Of a stretch of DNA of 64,000 nucleotides, positions 9,332 through 18,550 are shown in pieces. The stretch is from Dictyobacter kobayashii (GTDB lineage: Bacteria > Chloroflexota > Ktedonobacteria > Ktedonobacterales > Ktedonobacteraceae): assembly GCF_003967555.1 (NCBI RefSeq), contig NZ_BIFS01000001.1, positions 5,518,001-5,582,000 of the forward strand. The letters run 5' to 3'. Numbering within the stretch: position 1 is the first letter of the stretch; every line of letters starts with the position of its first letter. Below the pieces are notes generated by a model. It did not search any database and was not told the origin of the DNA. It saw nothing but the letters and a program-made list of their open reading frames with translations. A program made the translations under genes and the position numbers.

Positions 9332-9610
9332 CTAATGGTAGAAACCCTTATATTTTGTTGCTTTATTAGTGGATGGCCGTTGGTGCATAAATATTTTTGT
9401 TTTACTTAATAAGTATACAATGACGATTACCGACCATATCACATTCCCTGAAAAGGGTGTGGTGCCATTGTGCTGCATCAGCAACAAAACGTTGATGGTA
9501 CCGAAATGTAGCAGGTATACGATGCTTAGAAAAAATCCCCAGCGCGCCAGTGAATATAATCCATAGGCAATAAATAAACCTAGCAAGAGAGTGAAAATCA
9601 GGGGTAATAA
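9332..9610 (-). pseudogene. C-terminal half of a small membrane protein, split by a TnpB fragment
   Basis: Read on the minus strand, the open stretch begins just after a TAG and gives LLPLIFTLLLGLFIAYGLYSLARW and three further hydrophobic segments, ending KIFMHQRPSTNKATKYKGFYH. It has no ATG, only a TTG within a transmembrane segment. The missing first half, MQTSTNQSLSSKEHVPLGIV and onward, lies at 10160-10330 in the same orientation. Together they would make a membrane protein of roughly 145-150 residues, so the two pieces appear to be one gene interrupted by the insert between them. Confidence 0.6.
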
Positions 9611-10160
9611 CTAATTTCTTATTTTATGGGTAGATAGAGACACTTCATGGTAAAATACAGCCATGAAATTGAGCCAGAGGAAGTACGTGCTGGCGAACGA
9701 AGGCCTGCAAGGTTAAACACCGGGCGGCACAGATGAAAGCCTGTAGTGAGAAGCAGATGGAGGAAGATGACGTATGGCGCTCGTCGTCCGTGGCTATAAA
9801 ACTGAACTCAAGCTCAACAATGCGCAACGGACTGCCTGCCTCAAGCATGCGGGTGCTGCCCGCTATGCGTACAATTGGGGCCTGCACCGCTATCAAGAAG
9901 AGCGGGAGGCCGGGCGGAAAGCGCCCAACGCGATGAGCCTACATAAAGAACTCAATGCCCTCAAGCAAACAGAACTGCCCTGGATGTATGAAGTCAGCAA
10001 GGCTGCGCCTCAAGAAAGTTTGCGTGATCTGGAGAAAGCGTTTCGCAACTTCTGGAAGCGCTGCCAAAAGAAGAAGCAGGGGACGTTTCGTGGCAAACTC
10101 GGCTTTCCGCGCTACAAGTCGAAAAAGCACGGCATTGGCAGTTTCCGCTTGACTGGCGGT
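9611..10160 (+). mobile_element. Truncated IS200/IS605-type element (tnpB fragment)
   Basis: The insert separates two halves of a membrane gene. It carries the first ~128 codons of a TnpB/OrfB protein and about 160 bases of upstream sequence, but no TnpA transposase, no nuclease domain and no clear right end. It looks like a decayed or internally deleted insertion. The exact ends are estimates based on where the neighbouring membrane-protein sequence stops making sense. Confidence 0.55.
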
Positions 10161-10190
10161 TTTGAGAATCCTTGCACTGTAGAGATTTGA
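9774..10190 (+). pseudogene. TnpB (OrfB, IS605 family) N-terminal fragment
   Basis: The translation MALVVRGYKTELKLNNAQR..., with RYAYNWGLHRYQEEREAG, the helical block SKAAPQESLRDLEKAFRNFW and FPRYKSKKHGIGSFRLTGG, is the standard N terminus of TnpB proteins, the RNA-guided nucleases of IS605 elements. A full TnpB is about 370-420 residues. Here the family sequence stops near residue 128 and the final residues come from the flanking gene. The RuvC residues and zinc finger are absent, so it cannot be an active nuclease. GGAGG lies 10 bases before the ATG. Confidence 0.8.
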
Positions 10191-10330
10191 TCGTTTACAT
10201 TTTGCCAATTGGACAGCAAGGATAACAATAGGAGCACCAGTGAGCCAAAAAGATAGAATGCGGCGATTAAGACGATCCCCAGTGGAACGTGCTCTTTGGA
10301 TGACAATGATTGATTTGTCGATGTTTGCAT
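10160..10330 (-). pseudogene. N-terminal half of the split small membrane protein
   Basis: From an ATG at 10330 the minus strand reads MQTSTNQSLSSKEHVPLGIV followed by a hydrophobic segment (LIAAFYLFGSLVLLLLSLLS) and NWQNVNDQISTVQGF, then runs into the TnpB fragment. It pairs with the piece at 9332-9610. The function of the intact family is not known to me; small 4-TM proteins of this kind are common in Ktedonobacteria. Beyond it, 10331-10730 is AT-rich and shows no gene. Confidence 0.55.
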
Positions 10331-10730
10331 AATAGCTTACCCCTTAATTTCGATCTTTTAAGAAATTCAACACTGTACGATTGAAGGCAACTTCATAAAA
10401 AATGCTTGTACCACTGACCTCCGCATGGCCAGAATCGAAATGCTGCATTATATGTGTCATCCTTATCCTCTATAAAATGTTGCTGCTTATCGTAGTAAAA
10501 GCAAATGAGAATTTAAATAGCTATCTAATTAATTATATTACAATAGATAGTTATTTATAGCAATTTTGCTTATGTGAAGACTTTACCACTTAATGCGGCA
10601 AAAAAATAAGCTGGCAAAGAATATGGTAAGCAAAATCATCCAGGATCGATCTTTGCGGTTTGTTGCTTGGGGTTTGTTGCTTTTGGGGTTCCATTAGGAG
10701 AGGGTTGTGTTGTTTGAAATTGCGAGTTAT

Positions 10731-10758
10731 ACTAGTAACCACTATAGTGGTTACTAGT
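10731..10758 (+). promoter_or_regulatory. 28-bp perfect palindrome, likely TrmB-type operator
   Basis: ACTAGTAACCAC-TATA-GTGGTTACTAGT is a perfect inverted repeat ending 13 bases before the preferred start of the TrmB-family gene. It would overlap that gene's promoter or 5' leader, so autoregulation is the natural reading. AACCAC TATA GTGGTT also places a TATA centre at the dyad. Confidence 0.65.
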
Positions 10759-10771
10759 TATGGAGCGCTTT

Positions 10772-11530
10772 ATGACGACAGTTGATCTTTTGCAACAGCT
10801 TGGGTTGAATAAATACGAGGCGGAGGCTTACTATACGTTGCTGACGCGAGGGGCGTTGACGGGATATGAGGTGGGGAAGTATTCGCAGGTGCCGGGTTCA
10901 CGTAGCTATGAGGTGCTGGAGCGCCTGCTGGAGAAGGGCCTGGCCCTGGTTCAGCCGGGCGAGCCGCCGCGCTATATGGCCCAGGACCCGCAGGTGGTCT
11001 TTGCGCGCTTCCGCGCTTCGATGGAGTCGACCCTGACAACGTTGACGACGGCGCTGGCCGCCCTGGCCCGCGCTGATAGTCGGGGCGAGTTCTGGGTGGT
11101 GCGCGGTCAGCAGCATATCCTGGCGCAGGCAGAGACCTTGATCTCACAGGCGCAGACCAGCCTCGATCTGATCATCCCTATGCATCATGAACTGGCGGCA
11201 ACCCTGGACCAGGCACGGGCACGTGGCTGCCGCATCTTCCATGCTCCGATCGATATACAGGACGACAATGTTGTCCTGTTGATAAGAGACGAGCGGGAAG
11301 CACTGGTCGGGACCCTGATCCCACATGAATCCTGTCAGGCTGTATTGAGCTCTAATCAGGCTCTACTGGAAACTCTGCGTGGCTATTTTCTCTACCGGCA
11401 GTCGCCCGGCTGGCAGCCTGCGGAAGTGGCCGCGGCATCTACCCGGCAGCAGGATGTGGCGTGGATGGATTGGGAGGCCCGCAAGCAGCGGCAGTTGCGC
11501 GGCATCAGTGGTGGAAATCGGGTTGCGTAG
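10772..11530 (+). CDS. TrmB-family transcriptional regulator
   Basis: The 252-residue protein opens with a winged helix (LLQQLGLNKYEAEAYYTLLTRGALTGYEVGKYSQVPGSRSYEVLERLLEKGL..., about residues 5-75), then a PLD-like TrmB effector domain containing FWVVRGQQHILAQAETLISQAQTSLDLIIP. TrmB proteins sense sugars or other small molecules and repress or activate neighbouring genes. The start at 10772 has GGAG 6 bases upstream; the ATG at 10760 sits inside that site. It lies directly behind a perfect palindrome and 38 bases before ahcY, with which it may be co-transcribed. Confidence 0.85.
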   Translation: MTTVDLLQQLGLNKYEAEAYYTLLTRGALTGYEVGKYSQVPGSRSYEVLERLLEKGLALVQPGEPPRYMAQDPQVVFARFRASMESTLTTLTTALAALARADSRGEFWVVRGQQHILAQAETLISQAQTSLDLIIPMHHELAATLDQARARGCRIFHAPIDIQDDNVVLLIRDEREALVGTLIPHESCQAVLSSNQALLETLRGYFLYRQSPGWQPAEVAAASTRQQDVAWMDWEARKQRQLRGISGGNRVA

Positions 11531-11568
11531 TCTTTTGTTACGTCATTAAGAGGAAAGGATATCCCATT

Positions 11569-12819
11569 ATGTCATATGATATTCGAGACCTGGCCCTGGC
11601 CGAGCGTGGCCAGCAGCGGATCGATTGGGCGGCGCGCCATATGCCGGTGCTGCGCCAGGTTCGCGATGAATTCGCGGCCGCAAAACCATTTCAGGGGCGG
11701 CGCATCGCTGCCTCCTTGCACATCACGACCGAGACCGCAGTGCTGCTCTACGCCCTGCAGGCCGGTGGCGCCGAGCTCGCGTTATGCGCCTCGAATCCGC
11801 TCTCGACGCGTGATGATGTCTGCGCGGCCCTGGTCGCGCGTGGCATTGCGGTCTATGCTCAGTACGGCGAGGACCTGCCCACTTATCAGCGCCACCTGGA
11901 GCAGACGCTGGCCATTCAGCCCCACCTGGTGATGGATGATGGGGCTGATCTCATTGCCGCCCTGCATAATCGTCCTGGGGATAACACGGTGCTGGCCGGG
12001 ATCGAGGAGACCACGACCGGCGTGGTGCGGGTCAGGGCTATGGCCGACCAGAAGGTGCTGCGCTTTCCTGTAGTCGCGGTCAATGATACCCCAACCAAGC
12101 GCTACTTCGACAATCGCTATGGCACGGGCCAGAACACCATCGACGGTATCCTGCGCGCCACCAATGTGCTGCTGGCGGGTGCGACCTTTGTGGTGGCTGG
12201 CTATGGATGGTGTGGTCGCGGCATCGCCATGCGCGCCCGTGGCATGGGGGCGCGCGTCATTGTCAGCGAGATCAATGCCACGCGTGCCCTGGAGGCGATC
12301 ATGGATGGATTCCAGGTGCTGCCGATGCATGAAGCGGCTCCCCTGGGGGACATCTTTGTTACCGCGACCGGCATGGCGGGCGTGATTCGCCGCGAGCACT
12401 TCCTGACCATGAAGGACGGAGCTATCCTGGCCAATTCAGGGCATTTCGATATCGAAGTCGATACAGCCGGCCTGCGTGATCTGGCAGTCGGCGAGGCGCA
12501 GCTGCGTGAGCACATGACGGAATTCGAGCTCCCCCACCAGCGCAAAGTCTACCTGCTGGGCCAGGGACGCCTGATCGGTCAGGCGGCCGCCGAGGCCAGC
12601 CCGGCCGCCATCATGGACCTCAGCTTTGCCGACCAGGCGCTCTCCACACGCTATCTGCTGGAAGCCTATCAGCAGCTTGATCCGAAGGTCTATGACGTGC
12701 CATCCGAGATCGACGAGCGCGTAGCTGCCCTCAAACTGCGTGCCCTGGGCGTACAACTGGACACGCTCAATCAGGATCAGCTGGCCTATCAACACTCCTG
12801 GCAAATGGGGACGGTCTAA
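11569..12819 (+). CDS. ahcY: Adenosylhomocysteinase (or close paralogue)
   Basis: The enzyme hydrolyses S-adenosylhomocysteine to adenosine and homocysteine using bound NAD. The 416-residue protein has most marks in order: LHITTETAVL with His51, DDGAD near 123-127, Glu146 in GIEETTTGVVR, Lys177 and Asp181 in TKRYFDNRYGTGQ, the Rossmann loop GYGWCGRG at 211-218, and GHFDIEV at 291-297. It is odd that the near-universal GHP before xxMDxSF reads ASP (343-345), replacing a conserved His with Ser344, and that STQD reads STRD. AAGAGGAAAGG lies before the ATG. No SAH or SAM riboswitch fits the 38-base gap upstream. Confidence 0.85.
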   Translation: MSYDIRDLALAERGQQRIDWAARHMPVLRQVRDEFAAAKPFQGRRIAASLHITTETAVLLYALQAGGAELALCASNPLSTRDDVCAALVARGIAVYAQYGEDLPTYQRHLEQTLAIQPHLVMDDGADLIAALHNRPGDNTVLAGIEETTTGVVRVRAMADQKVLRFPVVAVNDTPTKRYFDNRYGTGQNTIDGILRATNVLLAGATFVVAGYGWCGRGIAMRARGMGARVIVSEINATRALEAIMDGFQVLPMHEAAPLGDIFVTATGMAGVIRREHFLTMKDGAILANSGHFDIEVDTAGLRDLAVGEAQLREHMTEFELPHQRKVYLLGQGRLIGQAAAEASPAAIMDLSFADQALSTRYLLEAYQQLDPKVYDVPSEIDERVAALKLRALGVQLDTLNQDQLAYQHSWQMGTV

Positions 12820-12827
12820 GCATCCAG

Positions 12828-12870
12828 GGTGTTCATTGACACCTTTGTAGCATCCTGGTAAATGAACACC
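12828..12870 (+). terminator. Hairpin after ahcY
   Basis: GGTGTTCATT pairs with AATGAACACC across a 23-base loop just after the ahcY stop. There is no long T run, so termination is only a suggestion. A second imperfect inverted repeat (CACTGAAAG ... CTTTCAGTG, about 12972-13018) occurs before the next gene. Confidence 0.4.
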
Positions 12871-13064
12871 TTGCATCTTGTTCACTCCTGCGATACGCTG
12901 AAGCCATGTACTGTTTGCTTGCTTGGCAGCACGGGAGGAAGAGGAGATCTCCTTAGTATACAGCAAATGGGGCACTGAAAGATTTCTTTATTATGTAAAT
13001 AGTAGAGACCTTTCAGTGTCAAGGGAATGACACCGGTTAATCGTTAGGAGCAGTATAAGAAAGG

Positions 13065-14243
13065 ATGTTTTCCATGGTAAGTATCTCAAGTGATCTCCGT
13101 GCGTCGTTACTGGATAGGACGACCCTGGCATTCCTCAGAAAATTGGATGCACAGAATGGTCCTCCGCTCAATACATTAACGCCGGACGCTGCACGCAAGG
13201 TGCTCGTCACAATACAAGAGAGTGTCAACGTCAAAAAGCTCCCTGCTGATATTGAGGATCGTAAGATTCCTGGTGGCCCAACGGGCGAGATTTCATTGCG
13301 CATTGTGCGCCCGGCTGGAGTGGCCGGAGCATTGCCGGGGATTGTGTACTGTCATGGGGGTGGTTGGGTGCTTGGTGATAAAGAGACGCATGATCGCCTG
13401 GTGCGCGAAATTGCTAACGGCGTACAGGCAACGGTAGTCTTTGTGGATTATGATCGTTCCCCGGAAGTGCATTATCCTGTGGCGCTCGAACAGGAGTATG
13501 CCGCCTTGCTGTGGACCGCTGAACAAGGGACTACCGTTGGCGTCAACCCATCACGGCTGGCTGTCTTCGGTGATAGCGTCGGCGGAAATATGGCTACAGT
13601 ACTGACCTTACTGGCTAAAGAGCGCGGAGGACCCAAGCTGGCGGCCCAGGTGCTCTTTTATCCAGTCACCGATGCCGGCATGAATACCAATTCTTATCAG
13701 CAGTATGGCGATGGCTCTTTCTGGCTCTCCGCGGCTGCCATGAAGTGGTTCTGGGACTGCTATGCCCCGGATGTAGAGCTGCGCAAAGATTATCACCTCT
13801 CACCCTTAAGGGCCTCGCTTGAGAAATTGCATGGCCTTCCTCCGGCCATGATTATCGTGGATGAGAACGATGTATTACGTGATGAAGGGGAGGCCTATGC
13901 CCACAAATTGCAGGATGCCGGTGTTTCCGTAGCGGCCATGCGCGTTCTCGGCACCATTCATGATTTCGCCTTGCTTAACCCGATCGCTGAGACGCCGCCC
14001 GTGCGTTCCGGCATCGCCCAGGCCATCTGGGGCTACGCAAAGTTTTCGGCTAATCACCTCCTGCGCAGTGTGCGAAGGCACATGGATAATCCACCGATTA
14101 TCCATGTGCCTTATCTTTCATCTGAGATAACCGTCTGCAACTTGCCATTGAGAAAGCGCAGGACGCCATCCACATCTCCTTCTGCCAGGCCATGGATGAT
14201 CAAGGGACCGGCGAAGGCGCTGGCGTGTAGTAGATGTAGATAA
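13065..14243 (+). CDS. Alpha/beta hydrolase fold-3 (HSL-like) esterase with read-through tail
   Basis: The protein has the hormone-sensitive-lipase pattern: oxyanion HGGGW near residues 102-106, nucleophile elbow GDSVGG near 170-175, and late acid and base in DENDVLRDEG and GTIHDFALLN. It should hydrolyse short acyl esters. The family normally ends soon after the FSANHLL region, but this frame continues about 56 codons through a perfect hairpin (14075-14112) and into the antisense of the next gene. The codon CGA at 14073-14075 would be TGA with one transition, right before the hairpin, which suggests a lost or misread stop. The start may be the ATG at 13074, which has AAAGG upstream. Confidence 0.82.
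   Translation: MFSMVSISSDLRASLLDRTTLAFLRKLDAQNGPPLNTLTPDAARKVLVTIQESVNVKKLPADIEDRKIPGGPTGEISLRIVRPAGVAGALPGIVYCHGGGWVLGDKETHDRLVREIANGVQATVVFVDYDRSPEVHYPVALEQEYAALLWTAEQGTTVGVNPSRLAVFGDSVGGNMATVLTLLAKERGGPKLAAQVLFYPVTDAGMNTNSYQQYGDGSFWLSAAAMKWFWDCYAPDVELRKDYHLSPLRASLEKLHGLPPAMIIVDENDVLRDEGEAYAHKLQDAGVSVAAMRVLGTIHDFALLNPIAETPPVRSGIAQAIWGYAKFSANHLLRSVRRHMDNPPIIHVPYLSSEITVCNLPLRKRRTPSTSPSARPWMIKGPAKALACSRCR
14075..14112. terminator. Perfect 16-bp-stem bidirectional terminator
   Basis: The arms AAGGCACATGGATAAT and ATTATCCATGTGCCTT pair without mismatch around CCACCG. The plus side is followed by ATCTTTCATCT. It sits between the proper end of the esterase and the end of the converging isomerase gene. 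Confidence 0.7.
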
Positions 14244-14953
14244 TGGTCATAGTCCAGCAGGCCCTGTCCCGCGACCTGGAAGGTATCGTCTGCCCCTCGG
14301 TCTTTCGCGTGGGCGATGATGATATGTTCTCCCAGCAGCTCAAATGCATCATCTAGCATCTGGTGTACCTGCTGGTCAGCAGCGGGTACAAGCAGGTTCG
14401 CTGGATCGAGTACCACTTTCAGATGTGGGGATCGCATAGTGGTAAGCAAGGCGTGGCCGCGCGCGGCGGTGTTCACAACGTTGGCTCGCTCTGGTTCAAA
14501 GGCCAGCGTGACCCGCTCCTCTTCGGCGATGCGCAGGGCAGCCTCCATCGCATGCAGGAGATCCGACCACGCCTTGGTAGAAGCGTTCTCAGGATGCCAA
14601 TGCCACATATCCGTGGGATCGCGTGTGCCGGTGCAGAGCGTAATGACGCTGGTGCCCAGACCCTGACAGGCGGCGGCCAGGGTTCGTAATCGACGCAGAC
14701 CGACCTGTCGCAGCTGTGGATCGGGATGGATCATGTTGTAGGTACCGGAGACTGCGACGATCTCGATGCCTTTACTGAGCGCGGCCTCGTGGATATGCGT
14801 GATGAGGGAAGATGCGATCTCAGCGGGCAGCGATGGCACACCGGCGCAGGACAGATTGAACTGGACCTGCTGCAATCCATGCGCCCTCACGGCATCGAAG
14901 ACTTCTTCTACTGTAGGGCGAGCAAACGTTTTGGCGAAAATTCCGATCTGCAT
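14111..14953 (-). CDS. Sugar phosphate isomerase/epimerase (xylose-isomerase-like TIM barrel)
   Basis: This 280-residue protein begins MQIGIFAKTFARPTVEEVFDAV and shows the TIM-barrel metal sites of the AP-endonuclease-2/IolE family: EIVAVSGTYNMIHPD, VTLAFEPERANVVN, HLKVVLDPANLL, and IIIAHAKDRG. The family isomerises or epimerises sugars or inositol derivatives. The ATG overlaps the stop of the upstream oxidoreductase (TAATG) and AGGAGG precedes it, so the two are translationally coupled and probably act in the same sugar or inositol catabolic path. Confidence 0.82.
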   Translation of the reverse strand: MQIGIFAKTFARPTVEEVFDAVRAHGLQQVQFNLSCAGVPSLPAEIASSLITHIHEAALSKGIEIVAVSGTYNMIHPDPQLRQVGLRRLRTLAAACQGLGTSVITLCTGTRDPTDMWHWHPENASTKAWSDLLHAMEAALRIAEEERVTLAFEPERANVVNTAARGHALLTTMRSPHLKVVLDPANLLVPAADQQVHQMLDDAFELLGEHIIIAHAKDRGADDTFQVAGQGLLDYDHYLHLLHASAFAGPLIIHGLAEGDVDGVLRFLNGKLQTVISDER

Positions 14954-16025
14954 TACACGCCTCCTGTCACATCGGCCACGGTGATCCATGCGCCCGTCTC
15001 GACCGAACGCGAGATCGCCACCAGGGTCCGGATAGCCGCAACGCCATCCTCGATCCCGGCTCCCTGTTGAGGCGTCCCGTGCAGGATCGTATCGGCAAAG
15101 CCCTCAAGCTGCCGCTTATAGACATGGGCATCTGCTCCCAGCACGCGATGATACTGTCCATCGCGCGTACTGAAGCACTCCACCTCGCTGGAGCGCAAAT
15201 ACCAGGGATTAAAGGTCTTGCCAACCACACTGCCGTGTTCACCGTAGACTTGAAAGCCCTCATGCCAGTCCATGCGCACCGCCATGGTCAGGTCAAGGTG
15301 ACCAACGCTGCCATCAGCGAACTCAGTGTCCACAAACCAGCAGTAGGCCCCGAACTTTTCGACCAGCCGGGCCTGGACGCGCACGATCTCGCCACCCAGG
15401 AAGCGGGCCGTATCGACAAGATGGCTGCCATGTCCCAGTAAATAGTAACGTTGTTTGTTAGCCTTGGATTGCCTTCCGGCCGCCTGGCATGGGCGCTCGT
15501 GACAATAATGGGTTGAAGATTGTCGGTCTCGATATAGCGATATGTCGAATCGCAGTACCAGGCCTTGAGCGCGAGGAGCTGTCCCATCTCTTCCTGGATG
15601 AACTGGTGGGCGAAGGCGATGCCTGGATCAAAGCGCTTCATCGTCCCCACCTGGAGTAGCAATCCAGATTCCTGGACCTGTCTGCGCAGTGCTTCACCCT
15701 CCTCAACGCTCACCCGAGTGGCTTCTCCACCAGGACATGCTTGCCCGCGGCCAGAGCCCTGGCGGTCATCGCTACGTGGAACTGATCGGCGGTCGCCACA
15801 ATGACTGCCTCGACCTGTGGGTCCGCGAGCATCTCATCGTAATCCAGATAGGTAACCCTGGGATGGTGGATCGCGGCCATCAGCGCGACCAGATCGTCTG
15901 CCAGAATCGCAGATGGCGTACAACTCGGTGTTACGTGCCTTCCGGCAAGCCTCAAAATGGGCGGCCTGCGAGATCGGGCCTGCTCCCACCACCCCAACCC
16001 TGAGCAACCGCGCTTCTTTCTCCAT
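14953..16025 (-). CDS. Gfo/Idh/MocA-family oxidoreductase (three frame breaks)
   Basis: From MEKEARLLRVGVVGAGPISQAAHFEA (NAD-binding GxGxxxxxxH) the protein continues in four successive frames: LADDLVALMAAIHHPRVTYLDYDEML..., the catalytic-type block HVLVEKPLG, then SVEEGEALRRQ..., and finally GHGSHLVDTARFLGG..RVQARLVEKFGAYCWFVDTEF. Two breaks are repaired by one extra G (near 15712, GGG to GGGG) and one extra C (near 15463, CC to CCC); the third, near 15915, is less simple. The family oxidises or reduces sugar ring hydroxyls with NAD(P). AGAGGAAAT precedes the ATG. It is coupled to the isomerase downstream. Assembly error is likelier than decay, but real loss is possible. Confidence 0.75.
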
Positions 16026-16044
16026 ATTTCCTCTTTTCCTGAAT

Positions 16045-16225
16045 AAACACGACATGTACGTGCGGGGCTTGTCCCCGCTTCTAATCTTCCCGCTCGTAAA
16101 AGCAACAATAAGATGATTTCGCAGCTATTTTGTTGAGCGCATAGCGTTATTATTGTCAATTTTTCGGGCAGGAAAGGAGAAAGCGGGGACAAGCCCCGCA
16201 CGTACTGTTCTTTATTCTTGTTGCG
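16045..16225. repeat. Inverted pair of REP-like units, copies 2 and 3
   Basis: The plus-oriented unit at about 16045-16082 (GTACGTGCGGGGCTTGTCCC) and the minus-oriented unit at about 16170-16207 (GGGGACAAGCCCCGCACGTAC) face each other about 90 bases apart. Shared flanks (AATAAACACGAC and the region TTTATTCTTGTTGCGTTCG) show that the repeat is longer than the hairpin. The stretch 16226-16460 holds no supported gene. Confidence 0.7.
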
Positions 16226-16464
16226 TTCGATGCATTGGTTTATTCTTAAATGAAAAGTATCAGGCACAATGCCGGCTCCAGCTTTGAACCAGCTCTCTCT
16301 ACCTATGTATAACATATTGACAACGTCCCCCCAACACGCTAGCCACCATATCACTAACAAGGAATGCTGTTTATTTAGATATATTAGTTTTTCTGCATGG
16401 GAAGATGGGTGTGTGAAAAGAGCGTCTGCCAATCACTGGCATGCAACAGGTGGCGAAGCCGTTT

Positions 16465-17397
16465 TCACCACTGCCAGGCTAGATGTGTGGCTGGTAGGGA
16501 TACCAGCCGCCTAAGAGGCGCAGCCGACAAGCCTGCAAAATCAGGTTCCTGCCCATAGCCTGCGAAAAGCGGCTCCCACCAGCGTGAGGTGACGGGCAAA
16601 ACTTGTGCCAGGCTGATACATAAGCTCACCAGGTCAGCGATGCAGTCGCCAGCCGAGGCGACCTCCATGTCCAGGAAGGCCGAAACATGCCATGTCCCAT
16701 CCTGTTGTAGCATTATGATCTGATCGATCCCACAATCTCCCTGCGCAAAACGGGGGCGATGTATAGGCCGGAGCAAGGATCTCGGGTAGTCGCTGTATCA
16801 GCTCTTCGAGTTGGGTGAGTAAGGATGGGGTCAGTTCGGCCTGGTGCTCTCGAATCCACTGCTGTACAACCATGCGGCGAGCACGGAGCGTCCAGGTGAA
16901 ATGTTGCAGGCATCCTCTGCAGGAGCCGCTGTGGGACCGTCCCCGAACAAATAACCTGGATAGGCGAACTTAATAGCATGCATGCGGTGCAGGTAGGTAC
17001 CAACTGTATGCAGCATCTGCACCACTTCTTCGGGTGAGACCTTGTCCAGTGCCTCGGCCATAAGCGTGCCGGGAACCTCGCGGGTCAAGAAGTAGGCATG
17101 TCAAGCGGGTTCTCATGGTTGAGTCCCGTTAGTACCACCTTGGGCGTGGCCAGATTGTGTTGGGCATGGAATCTTCCAGGCGCTTATTTCATGCTGCACC
17201 GAATAGCCAGTCTCTCCCTCATCGGGCGGATACCAATCTTTGGTATGAACCTTGAGGTAGAAGGTTTGCTGCTGACAGATAATGCGATATGTATGGTTTT
17301 GTTCTCGCACCTGCGTTACCTGGAGCGAGCCATGAAGATCGAGCAGGCTCATCAGGGCCTCGGCCTGCTGCTCTGAAAGTGTAAAATCTCCTGGCAT
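16465..17397 (-). pseudogene. Aminoglycoside phosphotransferase-family kinase, several frame breaks
   Basis: The minus strand starts MPGDFTLSEQQAEALMSLLD and continues through QTFYLKVHTKDWYPP, FLTREVPGTLMAEALD, VGTYLHRMHAIKFAYPGYLFG and the kinase-like late block GDCGIDQIIMLQQDGTWHVSAFLDMEVASAGDCIADL, in which Asp-rich metal positions correspond to the usual HGD and DWE region. At least four frame changes are needed. One (ATGCC for ATGGCC near 17100) is a simple G loss, while others are not obvious run errors. AAAGGAGATTGCC precedes the ATG. It may be a live gene with sequencing errors or a decaying one; the class of small-molecule substrate is unknown. Confidence 0.65.
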
Positions 17398-17689
17398 GGC
17401 AATCTCCTTTATCTATTGATATTTGCTGTTGAGGGCATGTAAGAAAAATACACTTTCACTGGCATAATGATCTTCCTCTTACACTGCCTGATAGTCTGCG
17501 ATTTTCATCTTTTGTGTGTTGGTCCTCACACTATTACATGATTTAGGAAGCATGAGGTGGGTCAGTCTTCTATTGATCCATAAGTGGTATTTCTCTCGAA
17601 TTTTCGAAACACCATTGCTACTCCGCTCATCAAAAAATAGTTTTATCAGGAACATATATGCTTCCGGCTTACTCGATTTTTTGTAGCGC

Positions 17690-18183
17690 TCGGCCAGGTA
17701 GCAAGCAGGGCGAGAATAAGCAGGCAAGCAAGGAAGACCAGGATGGTCGGGCGTGTGATCAGATAATACTACGCGAGGAGGCTGGCTGCCTCGGCCAGGT
17801 CGAAGAAGACATACAATGTGCCCTCGAGCAAGGCATTGATCTCTAGCTGGAGGAGGGTGAGATGCCCAAGCGCGAGCGCCAACGAATGCTGGCCAGGCTG
17901 ATAGCGCGCCCAAGATCACACAGTAGCATCACCCGCTTGCGGTCCCAGCGATCCACCAGTGCTCCCGCTGGCAGGCCAAAAAGGAAGTATGGTAGCAGGC
18001 GTAATGCGCCCACCAGACCCGCCTGGAAGGGAGATCTGGTGAGGGCCAGTACCAACCAAGGAAATGCACCTGTGAAATCTCTGTACCGAGCGCTGAGATG
18101 GTCTGGCCGCTCCAGAGGAGCAAGTAATCGCGATTGTGCCATAGCGATGTTGGTTGTTTAGACGGTTGTTGGTTGCTTTGCAT
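17690..18183 (-). pseudogene. MFS transporter remnant (N-terminal part)
   Basis: The start MQSNQQPSKQPTSLWHNRDYLLLWSGQTISALGTEIS, followed in another frame by FPWLVLALTRSPFQAGLVGALRLLPYFLFGLPAGALVDRWDRKRVMLLCDLGRAISL, is the classic N terminus of MFS_3-type exporters (Asp at the DRWDRKR loop). After about 150 residues only weak similarity remains (near 17790-17830) and the C-terminal two thirds are missing. At least two frame changes are present. This is a true truncation, unlike many other loci here. About 17479-17690 shows no gene. Confidence 0.65.
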
Positions 18184-18550
18184 TGGTAGAAAAACCTCTC
18201 TTTGTCTCGTTCGGCAACGATAACCGACGTATATTAGGAGGCGCTTGGCAGCATGTATTACTTAGTGAAGGAAAGTAGATAGAGTAACACGTAACCATCA
18301 CACGCTTGAATATTCATCGTCCAGTGAACGGATATGAACATGAATGACGTATGATTTGGCCTTTGTTCTCTGCCGTTAAACGCGCTACCCAGGCTTTTAC
18401 GCACGAGAAATACTGGAGTAAGATTGTTGCATTCACTATTCCATCTGTAGCCACGAATGGCCCGTACGGCGATCATTTCGCGGTTTCCCATAATTTTTAA
18501 CCAAGAAGGATTCTTTTATAACAGTGGGGTTTGCCTTTATTTTTCCACAC

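Noticed and set aside
9774..10190. Active TnpB RNA-guided nuclease
   Set aside because: Only the first third is present; the RuvC and zinc-finger parts are missing.
11530..11569. SAH or SAM riboswitch before ahcY
   Set aside because: The gap is only 38 bases and shows no matching stems.
11782..12399. Long antisense open frame within ahcY
   Set aside because: It is a shadow of the conserved AhcY reading frame.
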